A stretch of DNA of 64,000 bases, from contig NC_016131.3 of NCBI RefSeq assembly GCF_000005505.3, positions 6,841,501 to 6,905,500 of the forward strand, given 5' to 3'. Below are positions 46,101 through 59,270 of this stretch, piece after piece (position 1 is the first letter of the stretch; each line of letters begins with the position of its first letter). Made by a program: the position numbers and the translations under genes. This DNA is from Brachypodium distachyon (lineage: Eukaryota; Streptophyta; Magnoliopsida; Poales; Poaceae). The notes beneath the pieces are model-generated. The model did no database searches and had not been told where the DNA came from. It saw nothing but the letters and a program-made list of their open reading frames with translations.

Positions 46101-49100
46101 GGCAGCAGCGCGCCTTCCACCACATGGGCATGATGGAGCAGGAGGCCTGGCGGCCCCAGCGCGGCCTCCCCGAGCGTTCCGTCAGCATCCTCCGCTCCTG
46201 GCTCTTCGAGCACTTCCTCCACCCGTACGTAAAACTTACATTATTTACATATATTCTCCTACGAAATGCATTTCCGACTGTTCTTCTCGATCTCTAGATA
46301 GACGGCCAGCACGTACGTACGATCTAGCCTGGCATGGACTTTGCGTTATGCTCTGTGCATGCATGCATGCATGGGATCGAATGCCGCCGTGGCGAACAAC
46401 AGGCACACTCATCACGGGCAGCTTCTGCTTTGTTTTCGCATGCAGCCCCGCCCTTTCTCTCGCTCGCTCTCTCTGGTTTGCTAGCTGCTGCCGCGCTGCG
46501 CGCTGGCTGCTTTAGCAAAAGCAGTAATTTTTTCGAGATCTACGCTAAAACCGGCAGGGGCAGGGAGCCATGCCGGGGACTGTGCATATTCCTCCCCTTT
46601 TGCCCCCCCCAGGGGGCTGAGGTTACTTTCCCATCATTGCAAAAATTAACCTTTTTCTGATCCAGTTTTACTGCGGTTAGTGGCGGCAGACTGGATCCTG
46701 GCCTGGCGTGTGCATGCAGTCAGTGTACTGCTCGCACCTCACGTATAGCTGCAGGCTGCAGCGGCAGCGCAGGGAATTCTGGCTCCTTTTTTTTCAAGCT
46801 TTACACGCGCACGCAAAAAGCTTGGATACGTACGCACACCACGTACGCTGCCGCGCTGCCTTCACCTGCAAATCTGCGGCATTCCTAGGAGCTTTCTGCA
46901 TGTATCAGCAATTCAGCATGGGCGAGCTAGCTATATAAGGTCCTTTTACTTTACAAGTTTATATATCCTTGGAAGTAATCCCAATCCAACCGTGATGCCA
47001 TGGCCATGCAGAGGATCATCTGCGAGAGATCAATAGATCAGATACTTAATAAAGAATCCTTTTTAATTCTCTTTGACATATTCCTGCTGCATGCATACAT
47101 AGGTATCAGTGTCGCTCGCATCACCAGTGCAGTGCACACATATAATGCGTATATGATTGGTGAATAGTGCCCGCAGGCCGTAGCAGTGGTGCACTACTGG
47201 CATGCTGCAAATGTAATGCATGCAGCCGGGCTTAATGCGAGTCATTTTGTAATTTGCATGTGGTGCTGGGTCTGATGCGTGGATTGTCGTGCGTGCCGTG
47301 TCTGCAGGTACCCGAGCGACGCCGATAAGCACCTGTTGGCGAGGCAGACGGGGCTGTCCAGGAACCAGGTTTGTACCACGTACACTCTCTCGCACACTGT
47401 GCATGCATGCACGCCCCGTATATGTTGGGATCGTTGGCAGATTTTTACCGGCTGCGCATGCATGCATGGGTTGTTATATATACTGTTGACCTTAGCAAGT
47501 TAGCAGATTGTGCTATTTGTTTTTTTGTTTGGATGCACACACATACGCACTGCGCGCACTGGCATGCACCAAACTCCAAACGTAATGGAGCTAGCTAGCA
47601 TACATGCATTGTGTCTTCGTAGCTACTCTAGCTAGGTGGCCTCACCTAAGTACGTCTGTAGTTGCTTATTAGCACAACTGAATCCTGCAGGAGCAAAGGC
47701 TAATATATGACGAAAACCACAAACTTCTTTGACCACTTTGATTCGCAGGATCCAAATACACATAGGAATTAGATGCCATGTGACATTGGATTATATTCTA
47801 TGGGAACTGAAACCACATGGATATGTAATACATGTTGTTCAGTTACACTTACATCACGCGATGAACACATGAATATTCTTAGGATTAGGTGTTCGACATA
47901 GTTTTAAAAGAAAGTTTTCATAAGGCTAGAGACTCAATGGAAATTTTCTTTCACATTGCATGCAAAAGTAGTCCACAGTAAAATTTCCTATTGGATACAA
48001 TCATGCAAATCATAGAACCGACGTATGATTCAAATCCTCCAAAATTCATACAAAAGTCATCAGTTGAATCAAGAGGCCCTAGCTAGCCACATTGCTTGTT
48101 GAGGCCTATACCACTAAGTTTACTGCGCAACACAAAAATATACTCCCTCTGATCCAAAATAAGCGTCGAGGATTTAGTACAAAGTAATTAGTACAACTTT
48201 GTGCTAAATCCCTGACACTTATTATGGATCGGAGGGAGTATAAGCCAAAAACATAAACACACTTTATTCTTCATTGCAAAGAAATTCCAACACTTTATGT
48301 AAGGTATAATATAGCAATGTAGCATCACATCATTATGAAGTTAAAAGGAGCTCATGGATAATACAATGTATTTTTTGATAAACCAAATTGAGAGACACGG
48401 GTTTATATGTTTTTATCAGTTAGCTAGTAATAGTCAAATGCCATATATATTTTGCTTCGGATAGGAAAACATATACCTGTAATGGTATATTCGGTCCCGG
48501 GTTGTTGACCTCGGTCTATGCCCTAGCCTCTTGACTCAGAGTCAACCCGTCTCAACTGGCTTGGAATTTACTTTGTTGTGCTTGGCTCATGCTATGTTTT
48601 TGGCTTTGCCACCGGATCCCGACAAGCTTTTTTTTTCCTATGTCTCTACTACGTATACAAGCGGCCAGGTCCATTACCAAAATAACGGGACATAAGTACC
48701 TCATCAATCTTTGTTATGAGTTATATGACCCATGCCTTGATATGCTTGTGAAGAAGTGCATTTTAATTTCTGTTTGTGTTGTTTTCAAAGGATATTAATG
48801 GTAGTATAATAGGTAAAACACTAAATTGGGAAAATAGAAGTGACTACTATAAAAGTAAAATCCACATAGATAAATTGTTTTAGACACTAAAAACGCACAA
48901 ATTCGTATCCTGGTTGCCTTTATTAGGTACGGGCTCTGGCTAATCCCAACAAATGTTAGTATGTCGCCTAACAATTTTTTAGTGTGTTGTTCTCCATTTT
49001 TACATTCTTATCGCAGCGAATGATTTTGTAAAAACAAGTGGGCATATTTAACTAACATATATGACTATATACACCCCATTGATGCATGAGCATTAGTTAT

Positions 49101-52100
49101 CTACTTCCCAGAAAGATAGTTTTATTGGCCTTTCACTACACCCAACCTTCATATAGAGGAGTACCTCAACGGTTTGTGCATCTCCACAGACTCATATAGC
49201 ATTAGGCATGCATTTATTCGAACCGCACGTACTCTAGCTCTGGGTATATGTGCTTGCATATCTTTCAGTTCATCTCACTCTTTTGTACCTTTCCCGGACG
49301 TGGTCCTTCACAACTCACAAGTGGCCCCTCATGTATGTCTAATTAACCCCTTGACCCCTCCTGGTACAAATTTCCCCCTAAAAAATTGAAATACTGTGTG
49401 CTCTTTGCCCAATGTGCCAACGCAAGCCCTGTCCTCTTCAGTTCCCTGTCCCGTGTTATCCCTTCCGGGACTCGTGAACAAACTCCGTGCGTGTGGTCGA
49501 CGCTACTGTCTATACCTTGCAAAATAGATTTTGAGTACAGATAGCTGGCAGCGATGCTTCAAAACAATCCTTTTTTTATCTAACGAGGTTTTTTGTTTTT
49601 AATATGATGGTGATAACTCATCAGACAAACTGGAACATATTTTGTACTTTTTTTTCCTCGCATGGTAACTTTTTTTTATTAGGAAACAAACTTCTCATCG
49701 TGAACAACGCAGCCAGGAATGTCTTTGGTAAAAATAATGTCTTCGGTAAGATCAGGCTATTATTTAGGATCTAACTTTCTTCCCTCGTTTGCACCGTGCT
49801 TTTATCAACTGTGTCCGGACAGTAGGTACATCGTTTATTCCAAGTCAGCCTTCTAATTTGCTATAACGTATAATATAGCTACAAATTGACTTGTGAACCT
49901 ACTTTGTTCGAGACGGAGAATCTCTGCTTTTAAATTTGTCACCTGGTCTAACTTCTCAGTGAATTGTTGCCATAACACTTTGATGACATCAACATTGTTG
50001 ACATCGGGTATGCACATGCAAAACACCTAATTAGTCTAGTAATCAATGTGCAATTAACTAATGGTACCTTCTATGCAACCAACTACACGTGCCTTCGACT
50101 TGAAGCAAAACGTTGTACATATCTTTTACTCCGTAGTTCATTTGACTTCGTGTGCCATCTAGCAAACCTTCGTTCTAAAAAATATTATGCATGCAAATAA
50201 TTGAAGGAGTGCTGTGAACTGTAAAAAGTCAAACCAAAAAGCCCTTTTCACTTCGCTTGAAACTACGAAAAAATAACTAGCATGTATATGCTTTAACTTG
50301 ACCAAATATCGGTTTCAATCGGAAACTCAGATGGATTTCTGTCATTTGACATTTATTTTTGCTTGTTTTACTCCAGTGGGGCCTAGTTTTTTCAATTGTT
50401 GGTCGATTCAGAGGCCAGGGACGCCCCTCCTTGGAAAATAATATATTTATCGTGTGTGTATTGTACAGTTTACCTTGCTGCATGATTTCAGTAATCTTAT
50501 TTCATTTTAATCTTATTGTTTTGGTTCCAAAAGAGATAAGAAATCGCAAGAATTGTTTCAATTATTTCAGAAACAACAAATGGATAGTGAATCATAAGAG
50601 TCTCCACAATTAATACCAAATGAAGCCTCGAATTTTTCGCCGTGAATAAATTGTACCCAGATATCTCTTTATCCATGTGAGGTTATGCCTAGTTCCATGT
50701 CCTATAACATAATTAAACTTATATGAGTAATATGATTGACTTTTTTGTGTTCTTCCTGAATACAATACAATACAATAACTTTTTTGTGTTATTCCTGAGT
50801 ACACAACACAACACAACACAACACAACACGCAACGCAACGCAACGATACGATAGGATAGGATAGGATACGATACGATACGATACGATACGATACGTTATG
50901 TTACGTTACGTACTCAAGTATATAAGTGCATCATGTCGAGTTGTCCCTTTTTTTCATGTAAGAAAATAAGGCCATGCATGCTCACTTAAAATATTGTTTT
51001 CTTGCCAATTTCAGGTCCCCAATATTTTTTTAATAAAAATCACAGTCACTTAAAACTGTAAAATTCTAAGCCAAAAGTTATGCATTTGTGCAGAGTGCAA
51101 TTTTTAATCTGTATGATATATATGGAGTGACTAGGAGGTAAGGTTGATCAATATTGATCAAAAGATTTAAAAATATGAATGGTCTATTGTTAGATAAATG
51201 ATAAATTAGACAGCAAAAATTATCATCTATTTTGAACGTTGCTGTTCAAACCAATAAGATAATATTGGATTGTCCCACCACATCCTCAAGGCGAAATTCA
51301 TAGTGCTTTCTTCCCCTCAAAACCTTTTTTGCAATTAAATGAGTACGCATGTGTACAATGGAATGTGCAATCTGTCCTAATTTTAATTCTTTAGATCGAT
51401 CATGTGAGTTCGTGATGTAGTAAAATTGTTGTTCTTGTAAATGTATTCTTTGAATTGCCAATTCAATTATTTTCACAAAATTCAGATAGAATTCGGTAAA
51501 CTGAAGTTTAATGCCTAAGAACTATATATCCCCGGGCAGTGTTTGTCTAATAGTAAGTGCATTTATTTGAACAAAACAAGGTTTGGCAGAATTTCATTTG
51601 CCATGCATAATTGAGTACTGTTGCCGATCCAATATATTCACACAATATATAGTTCTGAGATCATTCAAGAGTTTCAAAAAAGCCGTTTATGGAGTAATAT
51701 AGTTGGAGGAACGAATAAGGTTTCGGTCGCATCTATATTTCTTTCAAAAAGAATATTCGACGGTATATATATATATTTATAAATACAATCTCTAGAAGAG
51801 CCGCCTGTGAGTAAGATCATGCATGCATGCCGACTTATGTAGTGTGTTTTCCTATTCAACAGTGAGCATAAAAGGAGATATAGAAAGAAACTAACAAAAG
51901 CCAAAGCATTTGAACAAACAAACAGGACAAATAAGCTGCAGGGTAAAACTGAAAATGGCAGCGAGGACTGACGAGATCCAAGGGTACTACGTACGGCAGC
52001 TAGGCTAGTAGCTGCACACACACATGCATGCATGCACGCATGCCGCCATTGCTCTCTATGCATGGACCCTGCAACCTGCATGCCTATCCCTGCAATAATT

Positions 52101-52726
52101 CACTAATCTGGTACGTTGTTCCCCTTTGCATCCAACTCCAGGTCTCGAATTGGTTCATCAACGCCCGCGTCCGGCTGTGGAAGCCCATGATCGAGGAGAT
52201 GTACCAGCAGGAGACCAAAGAGCTCGAGGGCTCCTCCGCACCCGAGTCCGGCAACAACGACCCCTCCGGCGCCGGCGCCGCAGACGAAATGCACTCTCCG
52301 ACCACGCAGCCTCAAGGAATGCTAATGCAGCACGGCGCCGGAAGCAGGTACGGGCAACACCAGCAGCAAGAACATCAACACGGGATGGCGATGTTGTCGG
52401 GCGTCCATCCCCACAAGCTCGACCCCGGCGCGGTGGCGGGGCCCAGCAGCTCGGACGCCGCCGCCTTCGTGGGCCTCGACCCGGCGGAGCTCCTCGCCGG
52501 CGGCGACGTCGTCGGTGGGCCGGGCGACGACTTGTACGGGAGGTTCGAGGCGGCCGGGGTCAGGATGCGGTACGGGCCCGGGCCTGGGCCTGGGCCCGGC
52601 GCCGCGACCTCCGGCGCGGCCGCCGGTGACGTGTCGCTTACGCTGGGCCTGCAGCACGCCGGCCCGGGCAATGCCGGCCCGGACGGCAGCGGCCGGTTCT
52701 CCTTGAGAGACTACAGTGGTTGTTGA
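43127..52726 (+). CDS. BEL1-like (BELL) TALE homeodomain transcription factor
   Basis: Four exons (43127-44488, 45839-46224, 47308-47368, 52142-52726) join in phase to 797 residues. Domains in order: glutamine-rich N-terminus, a ZIBEL motif GLSLSLSPS at 282, the SKY box [15 protein letters not shown] at 366, the BELL domain at about 443-505, a three-residue-extension homeodomain at about 558-623 (WRPQRGLPE ... [15 protein letters not shown]), and a C-terminal ZIBEL motif VSLTLGLQ at 767. These proteins bind DNA as heterodimers with KNOX partners and control meristem and inflorescence development. Intron 1 appears to use a GC donor (GAG|GCACGT) because only that choice keeps the BELL domain in frame. 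Intron 3 is 4.8 kb. The start is uncertain: an in-frame ATG at 43229 (MSHSQGFHQ) matches relatives recalled from cereals better than 43127. Confidence 0.95.
48143..48238. mobile_element. Stowaway hairpin MITE in BELL intron 3
   Basis: A 96-bp element flanked by TA. The ends are ctccctctgatccaaaataa and ttattatggatcggagggag. Arms pair almost completely (gatttagtacaaag with ctttgtgctaaatc). It is related to the 42381 element. Confidence 0.85.
50759..50910. repeat. Compound pentanucleotide microsatellite in BELL intron 3
   Basis: A five-base period persists while the motif changes along the tract: aatac three times, then acaac about six times, gcaac three times, gatac, gatag three times, gatac about six times, then gttat/gttac. 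It is intronic and non-coding. Confidence 0.85.
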
Positions 52727-54689
52727 TGCCGGTCTCGGCCTTGCTAGTTGCTACACACATATCTTGATTTATCATTCATGGCCGGCTCATGCATGCATTG
52801 CATTTGGAGACTAGGAAGAGGGAGATCAAAGGCAGCGGCGTGAGGAGCTAGAGAGATCGAGATCTAGGGAGATATATTTGCATGGTGGCCGGCCGGAGGT
52901 GATATGCATGCATGCGCATGGGAGTGGGAAATATTAATATGAGACAAATCGGAGCTTCATCATCTTCATTTTCTTCTTCTTCTTCTTCCCAGATGATTCT
53001 TAATTTAGCTAGATTAATTCCTTTTGTTAGGCATTCTCTATTGTTTGGGGGGCTAAGGAAAATCTGTATACAGGATAAGAAAGATAGGAAGTGTATTGTT
53101 ATAGATTGTTTAGCCATACTTTTTTGTTCTCCCTGTTGTTCTGTTCCATGTTTTTTTTTGTCTTTTGTCCGTTTTAGTCTTGGTGCATGTACCTATTCTT
53201 TTTTTTTCATCTGTAACTAAACATAAGAGAAACATACATACATAAATGCATATATTGGTAAATATTGGGGCATACACATATGTATACATATGGCTATGGG
53301 CTAAACGAGATGAAGAGAAATGTAACAAGCTACACTCCAGAACCAGTGTGGTGGTCACAGTTTGCTCGCTGGCATGTACCTGCAACTTGTGCGTGGCTGT
53401 TTCATTTTTGCCCCACTTTTTGGGGAAACCGACTGATGCCAATGTCGGGGCATGTTTTTGGTCTCTACTTAGCATTTTTTACAGGATTGGTACAAACAAT
53501 TGCAGTATAGTTTGATTCATGACTGCATGATTGCACCTGTCGGTCAGGCTATCTCGATCTATCACTTAATTACAGTAGGACGCAATTAAGTTAGCCTGCA
53601 GGTGAATGCAACTCCAAATTAAGTGGAGTACTGCTACTTAACTCTCCGTATCTTCCGTACGTATAGGACAGAACTCAATCGATTAGCCGCAGCAGATGCT
53701 AATTAGTTGAGTTCTTCACTAATCGGCCGGCCAATTAACGAAGCTAAGGAAGCAAGCAACAACCATTGATGGTGGAATGGTGGACGCTGCCAAGCTAGGA
53801 CGAAATCTTTCCTGGTGAGAGAGGACAGGGGAAATGGTACTACTCCAGTACTCCAGGAATTACCGAAAGAAACAGAGCAGCTAGCGCCTAGGAAGCTAGC
53901 GGCGGTGCAAAAGCGGGGGAGGGGGCGCACGGCGCCGGGTGCGGCGGTTGCCATGCCATGCGGTGCAGTGCCGGCCAATCGTACAAGCATGATTGTGGCC
54001 ATGAATGCGAGAAATGGTGGTTGATTGATGGGCGCTGGCTGGCTGGCTGGCTGGCTCGTGTGGGCGCGGACGGACGACAGAGACGCACGCTTTTGTAGAT
54101 TTGGTTGCCAGAGGAGCCCAAGGCCCGGATCAATCAGATCAATCAATGCCAACCGGCTTGCAATTTGCAAATTGCAATCGCATATATGCACGCGCCGCGC
54201 CCACCGATCGATCCAAAGAACTGGAGCGACCCTGCTCTCAGTTTCTCCATTTCCACCTCTTCTCTGAAACATCTCGCCACTCACTCACAAGTACGGGTCT
54301 CGTCCATGCCTTTGCTGCTCGGCAATCTACGTGGTGATATTGACAGCAGGCCTAACTGGAACCAACAGCTGGCTGGCCGCCGATGGACCCTTTGATTGCT
54401 ATGCTAGCTTGGGAATCAACTGATGCGGGCGGTTAAGAGAGACTGCTGTTAGCTGTTATGCCAAACATCGAATTGTTCCCTTTTCAGCTTTGGTCACCAA
54501 ACCTTGGGGTACCGTACATGTGTGGCTCCTACTTCTCCACCGATCAAATGGTCCATCCATTTGATGGTCTGTCACCTCTGTCAAGCCCAGGGAATAGTGT
54601 GATCCACCAATTATGAGTAGACGTTAGAACAATGATTCATGCCCTGTTGAATAGAAGTGAATGATTCCTCAAGGTTTCTTCACTTTTCT
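52727..54689. other. BELL 3' UTR and spacer
   Basis: Begins with the BELL 3' UTR. A minus-strand frame at 53703-54284 contains an internal ATG at about 54002 followed by an R-, A- and S-rich stretch and a possible GT donor, resembling a transit-peptide exon. No following exon is recognisable, so no gene is called. Confidence 0.4.
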
Positions 54690-55236
54690 TCTTCTTCTTC
54701 TTCTTTTTTTTGAAAAAGGGAAAGACCCAGCTTCGTTAACGAAACCATTTGAATATTCTACAAAAGTGAAAATGTAAAAGAAGGACGGAACCTAACAACA
54801 GAGCCCAGCATTCTGGGATGAGATAGGCTGCAAGTGTCATCAGCAAAAGCAACAGACATGCTGACATGAAAAGCAACAAAAGCTCACAGGCTACACAGCA
54901 AAACCAAAACGAGCTCTACGCCTCATCAAGATGACAGGTAATCCATGAAGCTTCAGTCATCCACCCAAGCGAAAGACCTGACAACCAGAGGATATCAAAG
55001 CCACCTCAAGCTTCAGTGATCCTTCGGCCCAGCGTCGTCCATCCTCTTGAGCGGCTAAAGACTTCCCCAACGACCAGCCGCATCTTCTTAGCTCCGAGCT
55101 GCAGCGCCCTTTGCACCCTTGGTTTCTGCAGATCACTCCAAAAATCAATCCAATGACAGACATAATAGATAACCCCGACGGGGTCATGAGACTGAATATT
55201 ATCAAAGCAAGCACGATTTCTGGTTTTCCACAGGGA

Positions 55237-55638
55237 TCAAAACACCGCTGCAGTGAAAATCTTTGCAACAGTTAAATCAGCTCCATGGAACTGGGAGATC
55301 CAGCCCCCAAACTGACTCAAACTAGCGGGCAAATCGTCCAAATCGAAAGCTATTTTGAAGATACCCCAAACAAAACGAGACAAAGGACATTGAAACAGCA
55401 GATGGTCGATGCTCTTGTCCAGCGCACAAAACATACAGTGGTGATCACCAGACCATCCGCGTCTCAACAGGTTATCTTTTGTCAATATCCTTCCCCACAG
55501 GACTAACCACAAGAAAATTTTAATTTTAGCAGGTAGCTTCATTTTCCACACCTGCTTATATACTTTCTTAGGCTTACTGGTTTGCAACGAATTATACATG
55601 GATTTAACAGTGAACCCATTCCCCCCCCCACCAGCCAT
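55237..55638 (-). pseudogene. LINE ORF2 fragment, zf-RVT (reverse-transcriptase zinc-binding) domain
   Basis: An open stretch of 133 codons. It contains KLPAKIKIFLWLVLWGRILT, a Cys pair in HHCMFC, and CPLSRFVW, which together are diagnostic of the zf-RVT domain at the C-terminus of plant LINE polyproteins. Frame breaks lie upstream around the C run at 55621. Confidence 0.85.
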
Positions 55639-56283
55639 TTAACAGAATCCCTGGATTCAGTTAATCTGGTATTGGCAATGACCTCCAACAAGCCTTTCCA
55701 TTGCTCTGCTAGCTCCCCCCACAAAGTTCTTCTAAAAATCAGACACCCCCCCCCCCCCCCAAGAAGAGATCACTTTATCCACAGTGATGTTCTTGCTGAA
55801 GGCAATATTGTACAGTTTAACAAAAACCTCACATAGAGGTTTGTCACCTACCCACACATCCTCCCAGAATCGGGTCCTAGTACCAGATCCTAACACTCTT
55901 TGGCATCTTTCAAAAAACAGATCTTTCACTCCCATGAGCCCAGCCCAGAATTGAGACACACCAGAGACAAAGGAGCCTGAGTAAGAGTCTGCTTTTGTAG
56001 ATACTTTTTCCTCAAAATATTTTGCCAAGCACCTTCTTCATTCTCAAGCTTCCAAAGACACTTACAAAGTAAACTAGTATTCATCACCTCCAGGTTCAAA
56101 ACACCCAGCCCCCCAGATCCTTTGGTGTACAGACTGATGGCCAATTCACAAGGTGATATTTTCTATTACCTTGATCTTCCTGCCACAGTAACCTGGATCT
56201 GAAGTAATCCACTCTTTTCTCCACCCCTTTTGGCATTCTAAAGAAAGCAAGCATGTAGAAAGGGATGGAAGAAAGATAGGAGT

Positions 56284-56910
56284 TCATGAGGATAGTTCTT
56301 CCCCTAATGGACAAACTTTCCCTTGCCAACATTTCATTTTCTTTTCCACTTTATCCTCTAGAAATTTCCACTGTGTATTGGCAAGTCTAGACTTGTCAAT
56401 AGGTATACCTAGATATTTCATGGGGAGTACTCCTGGCTGACATGTAAAAATCTCCCCATACATGTTAGCATGCTCCTCGGCTGCTCCTAAGGAGAAAACT
56501 TCACTTTTTAGAAAGTTTATTTTTAGGCCAGACATTTGTTCAAAAAGACAGAGAATGAATTTCAAATTTCTAGCATTTTTATCCCCTTCTTCCAACAAAA
56601 AGACTGTATCATCTGCATATTGGAGAATGGCAATGCCATTTTCCTGCAGATGAGGAACAATCCCTTTAATCACACCACACCTTTGCGCTTCCTTAATCAA
56701 CACACTCAGAGCATCCACAACCAGGTTGAAAAGGATGGGAGACAGGGGATCCCCTTGCCTAACCCCTCTGTGGGTATTAAAGCAAGGGCCCAAACAGTCA
56801 TTCATCTTAATGTTGACTTTACCACTCGTCATGATACGAAAGATCCAGTCATTCCATTTATATGAGAAGCCTTTCTTAACCAGTATGTTATACAAAAAAG
56901 CCCAGTTCAC
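56284..56910 (-). pseudogene. LINE ORF2 fragment, reverse transcriptase core
   Basis: 208 open codons with RGVRQGDPLSPILFNLVVDA and the catalytic ILQYADDTVFL motif (YADD), followed by SGLKINFLKSE and LPMKYLGIP. The upstream part, with the first catalytic aspartate, and the downstream part are in other frames, so no full-length enzyme can be made. Confidence 0.9.
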
Positions 56911-57269
56911 ATTGTCGTAGGCTTTTTCAAAATCAATTTTGAAATGACCCCAGACAATTTTTTCCTGTTAACTTCATGAAGAACTTCATGAAGAATTAAA
57001 ATGCCCTCCATTATGTTTCTATTTTTCATAAAAGCAATCCGTGACCTCTCTATGACCTCATCTGCTACCTCACAAAGTCTGTAGTTCACTCCTTTAGTCA
57101 AAATTTTCAAACTATCATCCATTAGACACATGGGTCTAAACCTTTGGATTCTATCAGCATCTTCTCCCTTAGGAAGAAGAGTAATAGTCCCAAAGTTCAG
57201 CCTCCCAATGTCCAAAGTCCCTCTAGTAAATTCATCAAACAGTCTTTTGAGGGAGCCCTTGATAATATC

Positions 57270-58669
57270 CTAGAAAAATTGATAAAAATCCCCAAGGAAA
57301 CCATCTGGGCGTGGGGCTTTGTTATGATCTAAAGAGAAGACAATTCTCTTTATATCCTCCAAAGAAAAATCTCTAGTTATACTAAAATTGTCCTCAACAG
57401 AGATCTGATGGGGAAAGGGTAGGTCCATCCTAATTTGTGACACTTCAGAGTGGCCAAACAAGGATTTATAGAATTCTGTAGCATGAGCCAACAGATTCTG
57501 GTCACCTTGAATTACCTCATCCCTATCACAAAGCTGGAAAATTTTGTTTTCCCTTCTCCTACCACTTGCTCTGTTCATGAAATTTTTTGTATTGTTGTCC
57601 CCCAACTTCAAATCCTGACTTTTTGCCCTCTGCCACCACTTAATCTCATCTTCCTTTGCCAAGATGTTATACTGTTTTTTCAGTTCTAACTGAAAAGGCC
57701 TGACCGAAGTAGAAGCACCTCCTGCTTCAGCTAACTTATCTAAAGTGTCCAAGTTAGCCAGCAGCTCCTCTCTCATCTTCTTATTCTCACTAGCAATGTT
57801 CCTATTCCAACCTCTCAGTTTTTTCCTTAAAACCGCAAGTCTCCACACCCACTCCTCAGCTGCAGATCTGTTGCCAGCTGGCAAGTCCCATACTTCCTTA
57901 ACAATTAAAGAAAGTTCAGGCCTAAGCAACCACCAGAGTTCAAACTTGAAACAAGTAGACTTAGGACAGTCACTCCCAGTGTCTAAAACCAGAGGGGTAT
58001 GATCTGATCTCTCCCTAGACAGAGCAGATAGATGAACCAGAGGGAAAGCTTCTAACCAACTGGTAGTTACTAAAACTCTATCAAGTTTCCTGTAAATAGG
58101 GTTTTCATGGTCGTTGCACCATGTAAATTTCCTATTGACAAGAGGTAGATCGACTAGGTTGTAAGATTCAATGACAGCATTGAATAAAAAGCTCCATTTG
58201 TCACATTCCCCCTCATTGCTTTTCTCATCAGCTCTTCTGATCAAATTAAAATCACCACCCAAGCAGGTGGGATTGTTAATTCTAGAGCAGACCTGCGCCA
58301 ATTCCCTGAGGAAATTTTCTTTCCCAGCATATTGCGCAGGTCCATAAACCACAATCAGATCCCAGATTAAAGCATTCACCCTACTCCTAATCTGGGCCAG
58401 AACAAAATGTTCACCAAATTCAACCCCACAGACTTCCGAATCCACAGTTTTCACCCCTAAAAGTATTCCCCCAGATCTACCATTAGATGGTAGCACATGC
58501 CAACTAAAATCCTGCTTGGCACCAATACTAGCCAACAGTCTCTAAAATCCTGAAGTTGAGTTTCTTGGATACCAAGAAAATCAATTTTATGTGTAGTCAG
58601 GAGCTCCCTTACAAATCTTCTTTTATCAGAAGATCCCAAGCCCCTGCAATTCCAAATGAGTCCTTTCAT
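57270..58669 (-). pseudogene. LINE ORF2 fragment, AP endonuclease and linker
   Basis: Starts MKGLIWNCRGLGSSDKRRFV (58669), the conserved ORF2 N-terminus, and then shifts frame near 58535. The long stretch 58535-57270 holds the endonuclease blocks VVYGPAQYAGKENF, GGDFNLIRRADEKS, KLDRVLV and RSDHTPLVL. It ends at a TAG at 57272-57270 where relatives would read through into the reverse transcriptase. Confidence 0.9.
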
Positions 58670-59270
58670 TTCTTCCCTCTCCTACTAACTTTCACCTGAG
58701 GTTTTACACTGACCAGATCAGGTGGTTTCGACTTATGATTTTTCCTAATGGGAGTGGAATAAGAGAGATGAATTTCATCACACCCATCCATCTCTCCCAA
58801 CCCCTGATCCTCATCTGATAATAAAGAATTTAATTCTTCAAAATCTACAGAGACAGGTGTAATATGATCATTCTGATCACAATCTGCCCTCCTATTTTTT
58901 ATGATGGATTCAGAGTAAATACTAACAACTAGCAGTTCACAAACCAAAGTTGTGCAAAATGAAATATGAACTGTGGAAGAGTAGAAGGAGCATCAGAACA
59001 GATTGATCAAGTCATACTCAGCAATACCAATGTCAAGACTGATTTAAATTTCCATACTTATATATGTAATAAGCAAAAATACTATTGTGCTGGATTAGTT
59101 CTTGATGCAGCTCCTTGTGAGTCAGAAGTGCACCTTTCTCCAAGCAGGGATCACATTTTCAGGCAGCATTGGTAATACTGAAAATGGGTTTCCCTTGAAT
59201 AACTATCTCTGAAGTGATGTTTCTGCGTATTATAACAGCAGTGCATCACAGAAAGCATATGCTAGCGTTT

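Larger units (their letters stand above)
54690..58960 (-). mobile_element. Decayed LINE (L1-type non-LTR retrotransposon), 5' truncated
   Basis: The minus strand carries, in order, the tail of ORF1 (58947-58666), then ORF2 pieces for AP endonuclease, reverse transcriptase and a C-terminal zf-RVT domain. It ends at a TTC/poly-T tract (54690-54713), which is the A-rich 3' tail in element orientation. The pieces are separated by frameshifts and stop codons, so the element is dead. No convincing target duplication was found. The homopolymer C runs at about 55621 and 55745-55760 lie inside it. Confidence 0.88.
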
